Shown: positions 11,341-23,943, numbered from the stretch's first letter. The stretch: 64,000 bases of DNA from Aedes albopictus (GCF_035046485.1 NC_085137.1:499058536-499122535), one strand, 5' to 3'. A program made the numbers and translations. Notes: generated from the letters alone by a model not told the origin.

Positions 11341-12362
11341 CCTCCATTTGGGACATTTGTGCCATCGCCATACATATAAGCCTATTTCATCATTTACCTG
11401 AGGGAGCATGGGACAAGGGATGAGAATTAGGAAATTGAAACGGAAAGGTGATGAAATAGGAAGGAGTACCCTAGAAGAGGGAATGAACGCATAAGCGCAA
11501 CGAGAGCTCATAGCCCATACCACAACGGGTTTAATCAATGCCCTGAAAAGGACAGTGTAAAACGCATAAGCGTAAAGACAGCCTATACCTCATTGGAGGT
11601 AGCTTGTGACGTCATGCGACCTTCAATATGACATTGAAAGGCAGGGCATCGAAAGCATCGTCAATTTTCAAGAAACCACCCAAGCACAAACTACGTTTGA
11701 GCGAGAACTATCTTGAAAACGTATACAACTTTGTGTAAAAGAGTCACTGTGGACATCCTAAATTGGGAGGCATGTGAGTTCACATGAATAGCCATGTCAG
11801 CCAGACGAACATCACAGATGTGATAATAATCGACAATGCGTTTCAAGAATTTCAGAAAGAACGAGATAGCCAGGAACTCATTCCTTCTTTATACAACGCA
11901 CGCACCCTTTCGGGATAAAACTACGTGGTCATTTCACGCCATGAAAATATCCCATAGAAAACTATAAGAGCTCAAAACATGTTTGAAATACTCAAATCCC
12001 TCTGGAGAAAAATAAGACGTAACACCATTTGCTCCTGGAGATTTGAAGTAAACAGAGCATTTTAGTGCCCACTAGGTCAATTATATAGCTATAATTCTCT
12101 GGCGAAAGCTAATGATCCGTAACTATACAAAAGACTGGTGTATCCGAAGATGTTTTGAACTTGAACAGATCAGAGTTCCATTCAGGAATACCTCTTGCGG
12201 TCCGCACAAACCGCAGCAGGACAAGCTTCTTTCAAAGCAATAGTTATGGTATACCACAATAATGGTGGGCGTTGTAGGTAAAAAAACCACAATGAAACTC
12301 TCTTGGAGTAGCAATGGAAGCGAGTTATCTATAAAATGTCGTCGCAACCAATTAGTACAGGT

Positions 12363-13430
12363 TCCCTGAGCAGGGACGCCTGAATAAGCAAATTTTGCGA
12401 AGGTTAGTGTGTAAAGTGCAAAGAAGGTCAAATGGAGACTCCTCATCTGACACATGCCATTCAGTCAACTCATGACAAATTCTGCTAATGCAAAGTTGGA
12501 TTAGGTGCAATGCTATGTTAAGTTATCGATGAACTGTACTATGTACCTAAGTAATCCATCAAACTGAAGCATCTCAAATTTATGTTTGAGCTATTTCAGA
12601 TGATGTAACCATCGTAGCAATACTGCCAAATATCAGCGAAAAGATGCTGAATACAAGAGCTTGCTTGAAGGCATCCATAAGGAAACATACTAAGATATAG
12701 CATGCTCGAGGCACGACACTTCATTTATAATGCAAGAAGCAAAACTGGGTTCACAAGGTAAACTATACAGAAGTTACCTCACGAAAATGAACTTTTTGAA
12801 GTAGAGCCACTTGGGCTACGCACGCTTTTTACGCAGAAAATTGATCTGAGGTTTCCTAGCCGTAGCCACTACCCAAACTAGACAGGATTACACTCTTCAC
12901 AATCACAGCACAAAAAAGAAACATCAACGACAAACCAAATCGGTGTCAATTGAAAAACGTCACTGGCGAAAACGCATTTAGCGAACCCATATAGGTGGTA
13001 ATGTGAGCTAATTTACAACATTTGAATAATCCCGCCCTTATTTAGCCTCAAATTTGAGACTTAAGAAGGGCAACTGATTATCTCGGAGAAACGCAAGGTC
13101 CACTGCACTATTGCTCCGGTTAGCGCAGTAAGGGCGTAATACAGTGGAGGACGCCCCAATTCTCCACAGGCTCCGTTTGTGGTTAGGTTTTTATTAGACC
13201 CCCCCCCCCCCCTAACCATGCATTCCTTGGCACGGTAAGCATAAAGCCGCATAACACCATGAATTAGGGGTCACCTGTTTAGTGGACTCTTACCACTGGA
13301 TCAGGCGATCCGTAGTGTTATTCTTAGCCAATTGAGACAGCCGCTACCAACACTACACAGCTATCTAGGCTGATCGGGAAAAGAAGTTAACATTGATGGT
13401 TAACTTCCAAGCGAGCTCGAACAACCCAGG
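12363..13430. other. Unique spacer in the repeat-exon gene
   Basis: No gene or known repeat recognised. It contains a run of about 16 C at 13199-13212 and is missing from the sister duplication unit, so it is either an insertion here or a deletion there. No terminal repeats were seen. Confidence 0.35.
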
Positions 13431-13434
13431 AGGT

Positions 13435-14010
13435 ATCCGTGGATGAATTCCTGGAGAAGTTCGTGCAGGAATTCCTGGAGGAATTCTTGGAGGAATTCCT
13501 GAAGAAATTCCTGAAGAAATCATCGAACGAATTCCAGGTTGAGGAATTTCAGGAGGAATCTACGGAGGAATTTCTGGGGGTAAAAAAAAATCCTGGAGAA
13601 TTCCATATAGCAATTCCTGGGGGAATTTGTGGATGGATTTTATGGATGGATTTTATGGAATCCCTAAAGGAATCTCAAGAGGAAATGCCTAAAGACATGC
13701 TTGGTAGAATTCCTGGAGGAAGCTCTGGAATATTCCTAGAGGAATATCTGATAGAAACCCTGGAGATATTCCTGAAGGAATCCGTGAAGCATCCCTGGAG
13801 GAATTCCTTGAGGGATCTCTGGAGGAATTTCTGGAGGAATTCTTGAAGGAACTTCTGGAGGAATTCATGGAGGAATCACTGGACAAATCTCTTTAGGAAT
13901 TCCTGGAAGTATTTCTGTAGGAGTTCCTGAAGCTCTTTCTGCAGAAATTTCTGGAAGAATTCTTTGAAGAATTTCTAAATACATTTTTGAAGCTTTTCTA
14001 AGGGAATTCC
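13435..14010. repeat. GGAATTCC-type minisatellite, block 3
   Basis: Degenerate GGAGGAATTCCTG units upstream of exon A3. The end, with GCCGGGTTCTTGTTC, is shared with blocks 1 and 5 (9750 and 16855). Confidence 0.8.
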
Positions 14011-14253
14011 TGCCGGGTTCTTGTTCTTTCGGCGACCGTTCTAATTCCAACGGTCAGCCAGAATCCGTATTTTTATTTCACTTTTTTAAACACAAAGCAA
14101 CGCGGATCGACCATATATTTGAAGTGTTATTTCGTACTGGCTATTTACGATATGCACATCTTCTCCTACCTACTCAACAGTCCACAGAAAGTGGACAAAG
14201 ACTAATGTGCGCGTGATGGGTCCGGCTCCAACATCTTCTTTTTTTTATTTCAG

Positions 14254-14442
14254 GAATGCAACTACGTCATCCGGAAATACTTCTGCCAACCGTGTTTTAT
14301 ACAACCGTGACAATGTTTTCACAAGAGCCAAACAGGAGAAACGACGGAATCAGATGAATTTGGAAGAAAGACCTCAAATACATTACCAAACAGCTGACAT
14401 TCCAACTGGTTCAGGCTTGCATCTCGATGCGGTAGACAATGA
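14254..14442 (+). CDS. Exon A3 of repeat-exon gene
   Basis: Acceptor TTTATTTCAG, donor GA|GTAATG, 189 bp, phase 2-2. Encodes NTSANRVLYNRDN (Ala for Val) and RNQMNLEERPQIHYQTADIP. The frame is intact. Confidence 0.65.
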
Positions 14443-14505
14443 GTAATGCCTGACAAAGAACTTATATCATCGCAGAAAGGACAATGATTATGTTTTTGAT
14501 TTTAG

Positions 14506-14694
14506 ATTTATGCATACTTCTTATCTGGGAGTGCAACCTGATATATCATCCATGAAGGAACAAAAAATGGAAGTTGACGACTCGGTGAACTCTATTGACC
14601 CAAGGTTAAATCTTTCTTCAGTAGTGCCGACAGATGCAGTCTTTGATAAAGCTCAAAATGAAACGGGCTTGTCTTTCAAAACCGGCAGTATCAT
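14506..14694 (+). CDS. Exon B3 of repeat-exon gene
   Basis: Acceptor GATTTTAG, donor AT|GTAAGT, 189 bp, phase 2-2. Encodes FMHTSYLGVQPDISSMKEQK and AVFDKAQNETGLSFKTG. The frame is intact. Confidence 0.65.
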
Positions 14695-14789
14695 GTAAGT
14701 TATAAAATTGATCGGAATATGAACTCTAAATTTTACAGCTGAATACACATGGACTCTCACTAATTTGGATGTTTATTAAACCAGATTGA

Positions 14790-15560
14790 AACAAAATTTC
14801 TGGAAATTCCTGGGGAAATAACTAAGAAAATTCCTGAAGAAATCATCGAAGAAATTTCAGGAGGAGTCTATGGAGGAATTTCTGGGGGAATCTGTAAAAG
14901 AAATCCTGGAGGAATTCGTAGGGGAATTTGTGGATGAATACGTGTAGGCATTTAAGAGAACTTCCTCGAGGATTTTCTGAAGGAATCCCTAAAGGAATCT
15001 CAAGAGGAATTCCTGAAGAAATCCTTTGTATAATTCCTGGAGGAAGCTCTGGAATATTCCTAGAGAGATATCTGATAGAAACCCTGGAGATATTCCTGAA
15101 GGAATTCGTGAAGGATCTTCTGGAGGAATTCATGAAGGAATCACTGGACAAATCTCTATAGGAATTCCTGGAGATTTCATCGGAGGATTTCCAGGACGAA
15201 ACTCTGGAAAAGTTTAGAAGTTTGGAGTTTTGGAGAAATTTCTGGAAGAATCCGTAAAAGAATCCTTGCAAGTATCCGTGGAGGAATCCGTGAAGGAATT
15301 TCTTGAGGAACTCCTGGAGGAATCTCTGGGGGGCATTCTTTAAGGAATCCCTGGAAGAATTCTTGGAGGAAGGCGTGGAGGAATTCCCGGATGAATTGCT
15401 AAACGATTTCCTGGAGGTATTCTAGGAGGAGTTCATTGACGAATCCGTGTTAAAAGTTCAGGAGGAATCTTTGAAGGAATTACTGAAGGGACCGCAGAAG
15501 ATTTTCCTGAAGAAATACTTGCAAGAATACCTGGAGGTATTCGTATCAGGAATCAGGTAT
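14790..15560. repeat. GGAATTCC-type minisatellite, block 4
   Basis: Matches block 2, again directly after the ACCAGATTGAAACA acceptor remnant of exon C. Confidence 0.8.
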
Positions 15561-16616
15561 CAGAAGGCCGGCTCCAGAGGCACGTTATCCTCCATTTGGG
15601 ACATTTGTGCCATCGCCATACATATAAGCCTATTTCATCATTTACCTGAGAGAGCATGGGACAAGGGATGGGAATTAGGAAATTGAAAGGGAAAGGTGAT
15701 GAAATAGGAAGGAGTACCCTAGAAGAGGGAATGAACGCACAAGCGCAACGAGAGCTCATAGCCCATACCACAACGGGTTTAATCAATGCCCTGAAAAGGA
15801 CACTGTAAAACGCATATGCGTAAAGAGAGCCTATAGCTCATTGGAGGTAGCTTGTGACGTCATGCGACTTTCAATATGGCATTGAAAGGCACGGCATCGA
15901 AAGCATCCTCAATATTCAAGAAATCACCCAAGCACAAACTATGTTTGAGCGAGAACTATCTTGAAAACGTATACAACTTTGTGTAAAAGAGTCACTGTGG
16001 ACATCCTGAATTGGGAGGCATGTGAGTTCACATGAATAACCATGTCAGCCAGACGAACATCACAGATGTGATAATAATCGACAATGCGATTAAAGAATTT
16101 CAGAAATAACGATATAGCCAGGAACTCATTCCTTCTTTATACAACGCACGCACCCTTTCGGGATAAAACTATGTAGTGATTTCACGCCATGAAAATATCC
16201 CATAGAAAACTACAAGAGTTCAAAACATGTTTGAAATAGGTACTCAAATCCTTCTGGAGAAAAATAGGACAATTTACCATTTGCTCCTTGAGATTTGAAG
16301 TAAACAGAGCGTTTTAGTGCCCACTAAGTCAATTATATAGCTATAATTCTCTGGCGGAAGCTAAAGATCCGTAACTATACAAAAGACTGGTGTATCCGAA
16401 GATGTTTTGAACTTGAACATATCAGAGTTCCATTCAGGAATACCTCTTGCGGTCCGCACAGACCGCAGCAGGACAAGCTTCTTTCAAAGCAATAGTTATG
16501 GTATACCACAATAATTGTGGGTGTTGTAGATAAAAAACCACAATGAAACTCTCTTGGAGTAGCAATGGAAGCGAGTTATCTATAAAATGTCGTCGCCACC
16601 AATTATTACTGGTTCC

Positions 16617-16860
16617 CTTAAGGAATCCGTGAAGCATCCCTGGAGGAATTCCTTGAGGGATCTCTGGAGGAATTTCTGGAGGAATTCTTGAAGGAACTTC
16701 TGGAGGAATTCATGGAGGAATCACTGGACAAATCTCTTTAGGAATTCCTGGAAGTATTTCTGTAGGAGTTCCTGAAGCTCTTTCTTGAGGAGTTTCTGGA
16801 AGAATTCTTTGAAGAATTTCCAAATACATTTTTGAAGCTTTTCTAAAGGAAATCCTGTCG
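16617..16860. repeat. GGAATTCC-type minisatellite, block 5
   Basis: Short block that matches the end of block 3 and joins onto unit 2 at 16616. It leads into the intron segment before exon A4. Confidence 0.75.
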
Positions 16861-17096
16861 GGTTCTTGTTCCTTCGGCGATTGTTCTAATTCCAGCGGTC
16901 GGCCAGAATCCGTATTTTTATTTCACTTTTATATACACAAAGCAACGCGAATCGACCATATATTTGAACTGTTATTTCGTACTGGCTATTTACGATATGC
17001 ACATGTTGTCCTACCCACACAACAGTCCACAGAAAGTGGACAAAGACTATGTGCGCGTGATGGGTCCGGCTCCAACATCTTCTTTTTGTATTTCAG

Positions 17097-17285
17097 GAAT
17101 GCAACTACGTCATCCGGAAATACTTCTGTCAACCGTGTTTTATACAACCGTGACAATGTTTTCACAAGAGCCAAACAGGAGAAACGACGGAATCAGAGGA
17201 ATTTGGAAGAAAGACCTCAAATACACCACCAAACAGCTGACATTCCAACTGGTTCAGGGTTGCACCTCGATGCGGTAGACAATGA
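17097..17285 (+). CDS. Exon A4 of repeat-exon gene
   Basis: Acceptor TGTATTTCAG, donor GA|GTAATG, 189 bp, phase 2-2. Encodes NTSVNRVLYNRDNVFTRAKQ and RPQIHHQTADIPTGSGLHLD. This is the copy followed by the full exon series C, D and E, so it may represent the ancestral arrangement. Confidence 0.65.
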
Positions 17286-17348
17286 GTAATGCCTGACAAA
17301 GAACTTATTTCACCGCAGAAAGGACAATGATTATGTTTTTGCTTTTAG

Positions 17349-17537
17349 ATATATGCATACTTCATATCTGGGAGTCCAATCTGATATATCATCCATGAAG
17401 AAACAAAAAATGGAAGTTGACGACTCGGTGAACTCTATTGACCCAAGGTTAAATCTTTCCTCAGTAGTGCCGACAGATGCAGTCTTTGATAAAGTTCAAA
17501 ATGAAACGGGCTTGTCTTGCAAAACCGGCAGTATCAT
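17349..17537 (+). CDS. Exon B4 of repeat-exon gene
   Basis: Acceptor GCTTTTAG, donor AT|GTAAGT, 189 bp, phase 2-2. Encodes YMHTSYLGVQSDISSMKKQK and NETGLSCKTGSIM. The frame is intact. Confidence 0.65.
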
Positions 17538-17627
17538 GTAAGTGACAAAATTGATCGGAATATGCACAGTAGATTTTGCAGCTGGATACGCCTGGATTCT
17601 TACTAATTTGAATGTTTATTGAACCAG

Positions 17628-17765
17628 ATTGAAACAGATAACTGTTGGATGTGAGGGCCATTACAGGGAAGCCGAGAACTGCTCACAACATGAGTCATTT
17701 GAACAAGCAAATTTAGAGAACAGTCCAAACTGTGATGATTGGTCTCTCATCTCATTAAGCAACGT
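17628..17765 (+). CDS. Exon C of repeat-exon gene
   Basis: Acceptor TTGAACCAG, donor GT|GTAAGT, 138 bp, phase 2-2. Encodes LKQITVGCEGHYREAENCSQ and ANLENSPNCDDWSLISLS, with four cysteines and one Trp. Its first bases persist after B2 and B3, where minisatellite then takes over. Confidence 0.6.
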
Positions 17766-17820
17766 GTAAGTTGATATATGTACATTTTCAATTTCATTTA
17801 CTCAAGGAAACTAATTGCAG

Positions 17821-17973
17821 TCCTTCCCTGTACACTGGACGAATGGATACTTCAAAACCTGTGGATCCGGTTAAGCCAGAAGTGGAAAACTTTGACTCTT
17901 TTGTTCATATTAGAACGACGAAATCGAAATGCCAAGATCCTACGGATTTGATTGCATTTGATTCGGATTCTAG
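17821..17973 (+). CDS. Exon D of repeat-exon gene
   Basis: Acceptor CTAATTGCAG, donor AG|GTGAGC, 153 bp, phase 2-2. Encodes PSLYTGRMDTSKPVDPVKPE and an acidic end, LIAFDSDS. Intron C-D is only 55 bp, typical of compact insect introns. Confidence 0.6.
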
Positions 17974-18030
17974 GTGAGCTGATTCCAAATATCTGGTAAT
18001 ATCCGAATTTGTAAATTCTTCCATCCGTAG

Positions 18031-18483
18031 TCTACCTTATGACATGAATCATCGAATCAAAGAAAACCTTCGAAGCAACGAGCAAGAAACGCCTGAAAAA
18101 ATGGATTTTTCGCAGATCTACATGCAACAAACAGAAAACCATACCACAATCGCTGCAGGAGTAATAATGAATTTGAACTCAGTACCTATCATAGGACATT
18201 TTCAAACGGAGATCCTGGCTTTACCCCCTACTCCTTACAGACATTTAGTTACACCACAGATCGATGTTACCGAAAGTCAGGTCAAATCCAACAGCAATAG
18301 TGCTTACACGAAAGTCAAACAGCAGAGAAATCCAAATCATTCCAATATGCCGCCGATATGGGACTACGGACTACATCCGCAAAACATTACTGCTACTTTG
18401 GATAATGCAGACACGCAGCTCCAACCGTCAACCGCAGAAAAGCGTACTAATGCGGTACGTGGCACAGTGTTAAGCGGAGCAAC
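18031..18483 (+). CDS. Exon E of repeat-exon gene
   Basis: Acceptor CATCCGTAG, donor AC|GTAAGT, 453 bp, phase 2-2, the longest exon. Encodes LPYDMNHRIKENLRSNEQET and ends near RGTVLSGA. Its C-terminal third, with YTKVKQQRNP and a W-DYGLHPQN segment, is homologous to exon F (YTKVNQPRN and W-DNRLQPQN). A-B-(C-D)-E and A5-B5-F therefore look like an older duplication. Confidence 0.65.
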
Positions 18484-19170
18484 GTAAGTAATTAGCACCT
18501 GCAACTAAAGTGGAAATGATCATCGTTGCAACTGAGTTTTCATGAAACAAACAAAATTAAAACCTAATAAAATCCTGTTGTTTATGACAAACTGAGGTAT
18601 AACATTTTTATAACAGCTAGCGAAATGAAAACAAACATCATCATTAGTCGAAACTTGCGAAACCAATTTGTAACTGAAGTATAATCTTATTGTTTCAGCG
18701 AATCTTAGTTACAACCGTTTAAAAACTAAATCAACCAAAACATTGATTCTGATTGTTATAAACATGTTGCACCTGGAACTTATTTAGAACATAACGAACA
18801 ATTTTGACAGGAGAGGTAGAAGTTCCAAAATGTGCGGCAAAATGTTTTTGTGATCATGAAAAATATAAAATGCACTATAAAAAACCAAAATGTTTCAAAA
18901 ATTATGAAATCATGTACAAATAAAATGTAACCTTTTCTTCATAAATTTATCGACATATTCCAAATTTTATAAAATTTAAGGTGTAAAATAGAAAAATAAA
19001 TCTGATTGGAAGTATATTATTGACCCAATGGAAAAAAAAATCTGCCTCATTTTCGCAGTACTGAACGACTGGTACCTACCACTGGGAATATATGAGGCTT
19101 TGAGAAATCTAACGTAACATACAAAAATATTAGAAGTTTCCCACGAAAAGTTTTACAATGGGTTTACTTT
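18484..19170. other. AT-rich intron sequence
   Basis: First part of the 5.27 kb intron between exons E and A5. AT-rich, with no ORF, RNA gene or clear repeat recognised. Confidence 0.4.
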
Positions 19171-20206
19171 TTTTTATAAAAAAAACCAGATTAATCCACC
19201 TAGTGGTGATAGTGCCTTTATCGTCGAATATGTACTCATGAACTTTTCTTCGACGTTAGCCAAAATGTTCCTGAATCCTGACAACACTTTACATAGAAAA
19301 GCAACAATTTTAACAAAGCCATCATCGATTTTCGAAACTTATTAATGATACATATCCCGATGCTATGTTCAACAACAAAACAGATATCAGACCTCTCAGT
19401 TGGCTGCTTGACCACCTTAACCCTAGTCGTGTATTGGGGTCATTATGACCCCATTCTATCCACTACGGTAGCGGGGTGAGCGTCAGCTCATGCGTGAAGA
19501 AGGTTAACTTTATTCACAATCACAAATCACTTTGTGATCTTCGCCAATGTTTATTTCAGCACACTTTAGGCTATATTTTATTATCATTGGTAACACGATT
19601 CATGTAAAATTTGATCTTCTCTCGAAAAAAAATGCAGAAAATGTAAATTTTCCATTCAAATTTCAATCGCAATAAGAAGAGTGAGGACTCAACCAGCCGC
19701 ACCCAAATTGTGAGTAGTAATTTTAGAAGCATAAGGAGATTGAAGATTAAAAAACTGTATAAAGTTGAAGCGATTAAATTATATTTTTCCATAAAACGTT
19801 GATCCTTCCTACTATACATTTACACCGCAGGAATCTGAAATGGTGTGATTTGAAGAGATCGCTTTGGTCACGATTTCGTTCTCTTGCATATATGAAGACT
19901 TTGACCATTTCTTCACTTATAATCTTACCCAACGTTTACCCAACGCTTTAACATTTATTTTGTTCACTTTTATAATTTCGCTATTTGATGTGCAGTTTGC
20001 ATGGGTTTTGTTAAATTTTACGTTTGACCACTTCCGGCGGGACACCTGGAACCGATTCCGGTTGTCTCAAATATGGTCTTAGACTATGTTTTTGTCAACT
20101 GTTCATCACGTTACCTGAAAAGCCGAAAATTAATGTGATTTGAGACTATTTTCTTGCTAACCGCTCGGCAAATTTTTGAAATACATGATTTTGGTTCACT
20201 TCTATA

Positions 20207-21160
20207 GACTGTTTCAGAAATAATAAATACACTAACGATCGACTGCCATTTCAATTTGAGCACAATATTTAAAAAAGTTTCTTATAGCTCTTATAGCAAA
20301 CATACTAACGAAGTAAATAATACCAATTTTGTTGATGTTTCATGTAAAAGTTTAAAAACAGGGCTCTGTAACCTAGATGATTAAAATGATAAGTTGCACA
20401 AAGTGTCAAAAACTGTAGCATAGTAGAGAAGAAAAAAATCTCACAAATAAAATATTTAATTTCCCAACATAATAAAAATTACTGTATCGATAAGAAAAGA
20501 TGTTTTTCGATTGGTAATAGTAATTTTCACTGGAATATGTAATCAAGAAACACCATTACGGGCCTTCTCAATGCAAAAGTTTTTGTTTCAAATTTCTCAA
20601 CAACACCAGTAGCAACTAACGATAAATAAGCGAATGACTTAATCACTGTTTAATGCATTCGTTTATATGGTATAACAAGCTTTGCTATCTGAAGGATCGA
20701 ATAAGCTGAAAAAATAAATTTGTTTTAATTAAATGCGTTCCGGAAAGCTGAGAAACTGTGTGGTAGTTCTTATGTTCCGTAGAAAATCTTAAAAAATAAG
20801 AAACATGAACTCAGATAAAATGTTGTGGAACTGCCTTTATCGATTTTTCAAAGATTTTGATCAAGGCATTCCTTAGATAACTTGTTAAGAAAGCAAATGT
20901 GATAAAAATTTAGATATTTTTTGGTATTTAGTGATATACAATGTTGAAATCATTAAAAAACACCTTTGTGCAAATGCAAATTTGGAGAATGAAGTTAATT
21001 GTTTGAGAACTCGACCGTTCTTCAAAATATCAAGACAATTGAAAGGAAATACAAAAATATGTAGTACAATATGCTATATTCTGAAAGAAGTTGGTAAAAA
21101 TCATTAGAACAGTTCATTTTTTTTAATAAACAAAGTGTATTTATAATTTCTGAAACAGTC
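20207..21160. mobile_element. TA-flanked inverted-repeat element (mariner/Tc1-like, non-autonomous)
   Basis: Ends are GACTGTTTCAGAAATAATAA and its near complement, flanked by TA on both sides. It is 954 bp and AT-rich, with no transposase frame. It is inserted in the dispersed repeat at 19171-22520. Confidence 0.75.
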
Positions 21161-22345
21161 TATATTAAATCATTTCCGATGGAACACCCGCAACCGATTC
21201 CGAAATATTATTACAAGTTCTAGATGGGGCCTGAGACTTTTTTCTTGTAAACCGTTCATCAGATTATCAAAAACTCCGCTATGGTTTAGTTCCCTTCTAA
21301 ATTTTACCACTTCCGACGCGTTACTCGTCTTGTCACCAGTTCTGGAACACTACCGGTTCTCCCAAATATGTTCTGAGATTATTTGTTGGTTAACCGTTTA
21401 TCTTGTTACTGAATAAGTCATTGATATGTCGCATGTATTAGTTCTCTTTTACATTTGACCATTTCTGGCGGGACACCCGTAGTCGGTTACGTAACACACT
21501 GATAGAGCTTGCGTCTATTTTCTTGCAAATGTTCATCATGTAACCTAAAAAGCCGTGATTTGAGGTATCGCATGCATGGGTTTGGCGTCACTTCCGGCCT
21601 GGAACCGGTTGCGGAACACTACCGATAGTCTCTAAAATAGTCTGAGCCTATTTGTTTGCTAAAGTTCATTAGGTTATCAAAACAGCCTTGAGTTTAGTTC
21701 AATTTTATTATTAGCCGCTCCCGGAGGGAAACCCGGAACTAGTTTCGGCACTACTGACAGTCCATAAAGTGGTCTTAGCCTACTTCCTCAATAACCGGTC
21801 ATCAAGTTGTCGAAAAAGCCGTGATTTGATGTGCCGCATGCAAAAGTTTTGTCAACTTTTATATACGGCCACTTCCGGCGGAACACCCGGAACCGGTTCT
21901 AAAACACTATCGGTTCAGATATGGTCTGAGACTGTTTTCTTGCTAACTGCTCATCAGGTTATCGAAAATGCCGTAGTTTGATGTGTCACATGCATGGGTT
22001 TGGATCACTTTTATATTTGACCACTTCCGGCGGGACTCCCGGGACCGATTCAGGAACACTATCGGTTCAGATATGGTCTGAGACTGTTTTCTTGCTGACT
22101 GTTCATCAGGTTATCCAAAACGCCGCAATTTGATGTGTCGCATGTATGTGTTTGTTACATTTTTATGCATGGCCCCTTCCAAGGGTACTGGTCCGGAACA
22201 CGTAAATGGCCATAACTCCGGAACGGCTAGACCGATCCGAACCATTTTCAATAGGAAACAATGGGACCAGATTCCGCGTCGAATGAACCGTCGGTCATTA
22301 AAATCGGTTGAGGTTTACTGCCGAAAAGTGATGTGAGTTTTTTTG

Positions 22346-22384
22346 TACACATACACACATACACACATACACACATACACACAC
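22346..22384. repeat. ACACAT-type microsatellite
   Basis: Run of TACACACA units near the right end of the dispersed repeat. Confidence 0.85.
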
Positions 22385-22520
22385 AGACATCACCTCAATT
22401 CGTCGAGCTGAATCGATTGGTACATATGACTCGACCCTCCGGGCATTCTATTAAAAAGTCGTTTTTGGAGTGAACATATAGCCTTTCCAGTACACTTTGT
22501 GTACGAGAAAAGCAAAAAAC

Positions 22521-23754
22521 GTGAAATTTTCCTTACGTAATAAATGGACAGCCTCTTGTCGACGTAAATGGGAAGTACACGTCCAAGTGTCTGCTATTTT
22601 CGTTACTTTGAAGCCAATAAGCCAATTTTAGGTAAATATAAATTTACCCAAATTTGAGTTAAATGAAGGGGGTCTTGGGTTGAAGTTACCTACTCTTGAG
22701 TAGGTTTTAAACTGGAGGTAAAGGCAATTTACCTAGCGTAAGTTTATTCGATTCACTTATTGTCAGATTTCTTGAAACGTAAACATCGCGCGGTCGTTGA
22801 AATGTTTCAAAAAGGGGCTTTGCACAAAAGTTCACGCGGTCTATCGTTGTCGAAAGGAACAGCCGCACCGTAGGAAACGCCGCAATGTTATTTCTCATAA
22901 AGATGAAGTAAACAGGGAGTGAAAACCGCGGCCGTACCTTTCGGAAGCGATAGGCCGCGTGCACTTTTGTGCAAATCCCTCAATACATATTGGGCCAAGC
23001 TATGGGATTGCGTCAAAACAATCCAATTTTGGGTAGTTTGGCGGTTCCGTTTACCGCGTGCAGCATTGTTGTACTTTGTCAATACGGATTCCCATAGACA
23101 TGATTTAGCAAATAGTATCTTTCTAAATTTTAGAAATAACTTTCAGCATTTTACGGGTGCATTAAACAAGCTGCTGAAATGTACTCCGTCAAATCAATAT
23201 GGCGAGTTAACTTTTATCACAAATGCTTAAATTTTCACTCGCAAAATGATAGGTAGACTGAGGCGCGTTGGGAATACGGAGCCAAAATGCGTGACTTACC
23301 GATAAATCTGAAGCGGCACACAAATTAACGTTCTCGGTCAGCCTTATTTGCGGTACATTTGTGCACACAATTATTGATCACATGAACGAAACTGTGGGTG
23401 TTGTCACTGGCAGTGACGAATGTGGTGACTAGCTGACTAGTTGTCGAATCGGTCACAGTTTGTAAATCGACTATAAGTTATATCTTGGTCATAATTCGAT
23501 TGCGTATTAAAACCGTTTATATCACGAACGGATGTTTTATATTGGCTCCACCTCTTGCGCTTTTTTGGTTGTAATTTAGTCGTTAAGATGACGATTGGTT
23601 CAAATGGCATAACTTTCAATATAGCTGCATACAAATTACAGGAACTTATTAATGTCCAAGTGTGTTGCTTGTTTAAACAGTAATGAAAGTTAGATGTACC
23701 CGAAAGTTAAGATAAGCGCAAGTGCAAGTAAATATTCATTTTTTTTTATTTTAG
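22521..23754. other. Intron segment with a ~58-bp inverted repeat
   Basis: Arms at 22811-22868 and 22927-22985 share TTTGCACAAAAG, CACGCGG and CTATCG in inverted order and form a foldback. Otherwise nothing recognised up to exon A5. Confidence 0.45.
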
Positions 23755-23943
23755 GAATGCAGCTATGCCATCGGGAAATACCTATGTCAACCGTGTCTTA
23801 TACAACCGTGATAATGTTTTCACAAGAGCCAAACAGGAGAAGCGACAAAATCAGAGCAATTTGGAAGGAAGAGATCAAATACACCACCAAACTGTTGACA
23901 TTCCAGCTGGTTCAGAGATGCAGCACGATACGATTCACAATGA
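23755..23943 (+). CDS. Exon A5 of repeat-exon gene (diverged)
   Basis: Acceptor TTATTTTAG, donor GA|GTAATT, 189 bp, phase 2-2. Encodes NAAMPSGNTYVNRVLYNRDN and FTRAKQEKRQNQSNLEGR. It is clearly homologous to A1-A4 but more diverged, so it predates the recent expansion. Confidence 0.65.

Larger units (their letters stand above)
9420..12362 (+). repeat. Segmental duplication, unit 1
   Basis: Collinear with 13670-16616: minisatellite, the intron segment before exon A, exons A and B, a second minisatellite block, then about 1 kb of unique-looking sequence (11300-12362). Similarity is high throughout. It is lost at about 12362, where this unit continues into 1.1 kb that is absent from unit 2. Confidence 0.75.
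13670..16616 (+). repeat. Segmental duplication, unit 2
   Basis: Second copy of the segment at 9420-12362, including exons A3 and B3. At 16616 it jumps directly into minisatellite that matches 13780 onward, so the junction lies within repeat sequence, as expected for unequal exchange. Confidence 0.75.
19171..22520 (+). mobile_element. Dispersed repeat with internal ~150-bp tandem units
   Basis: One end reads TTAATCCACCTAGTGGTGAT and the other GTACACTTTGTGTACGAGAA. Internally about eight degenerate units carry CACTTCCGGCGGGACACCCG, ATGGTCTGAGACT and TTCATCAGGTTATC at roughly 130-160 bp spacing (20035, then 21178-22200). A microsatellite (ACACAT-type) lies at 22346-22384. No coding frame was found. 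The family is abundant in Aedes in my recollection, but I cannot name it. It is interrupted by the TA-flanked element at 20207-21160. Confidence 0.55.

Noticed and set aside
13199..13212. Long C run as a possible regulatory G-quadruplex
   Set aside because: A homopolymer without the spaced runs of a typical quadruplex; could also be an assembly weak spot.
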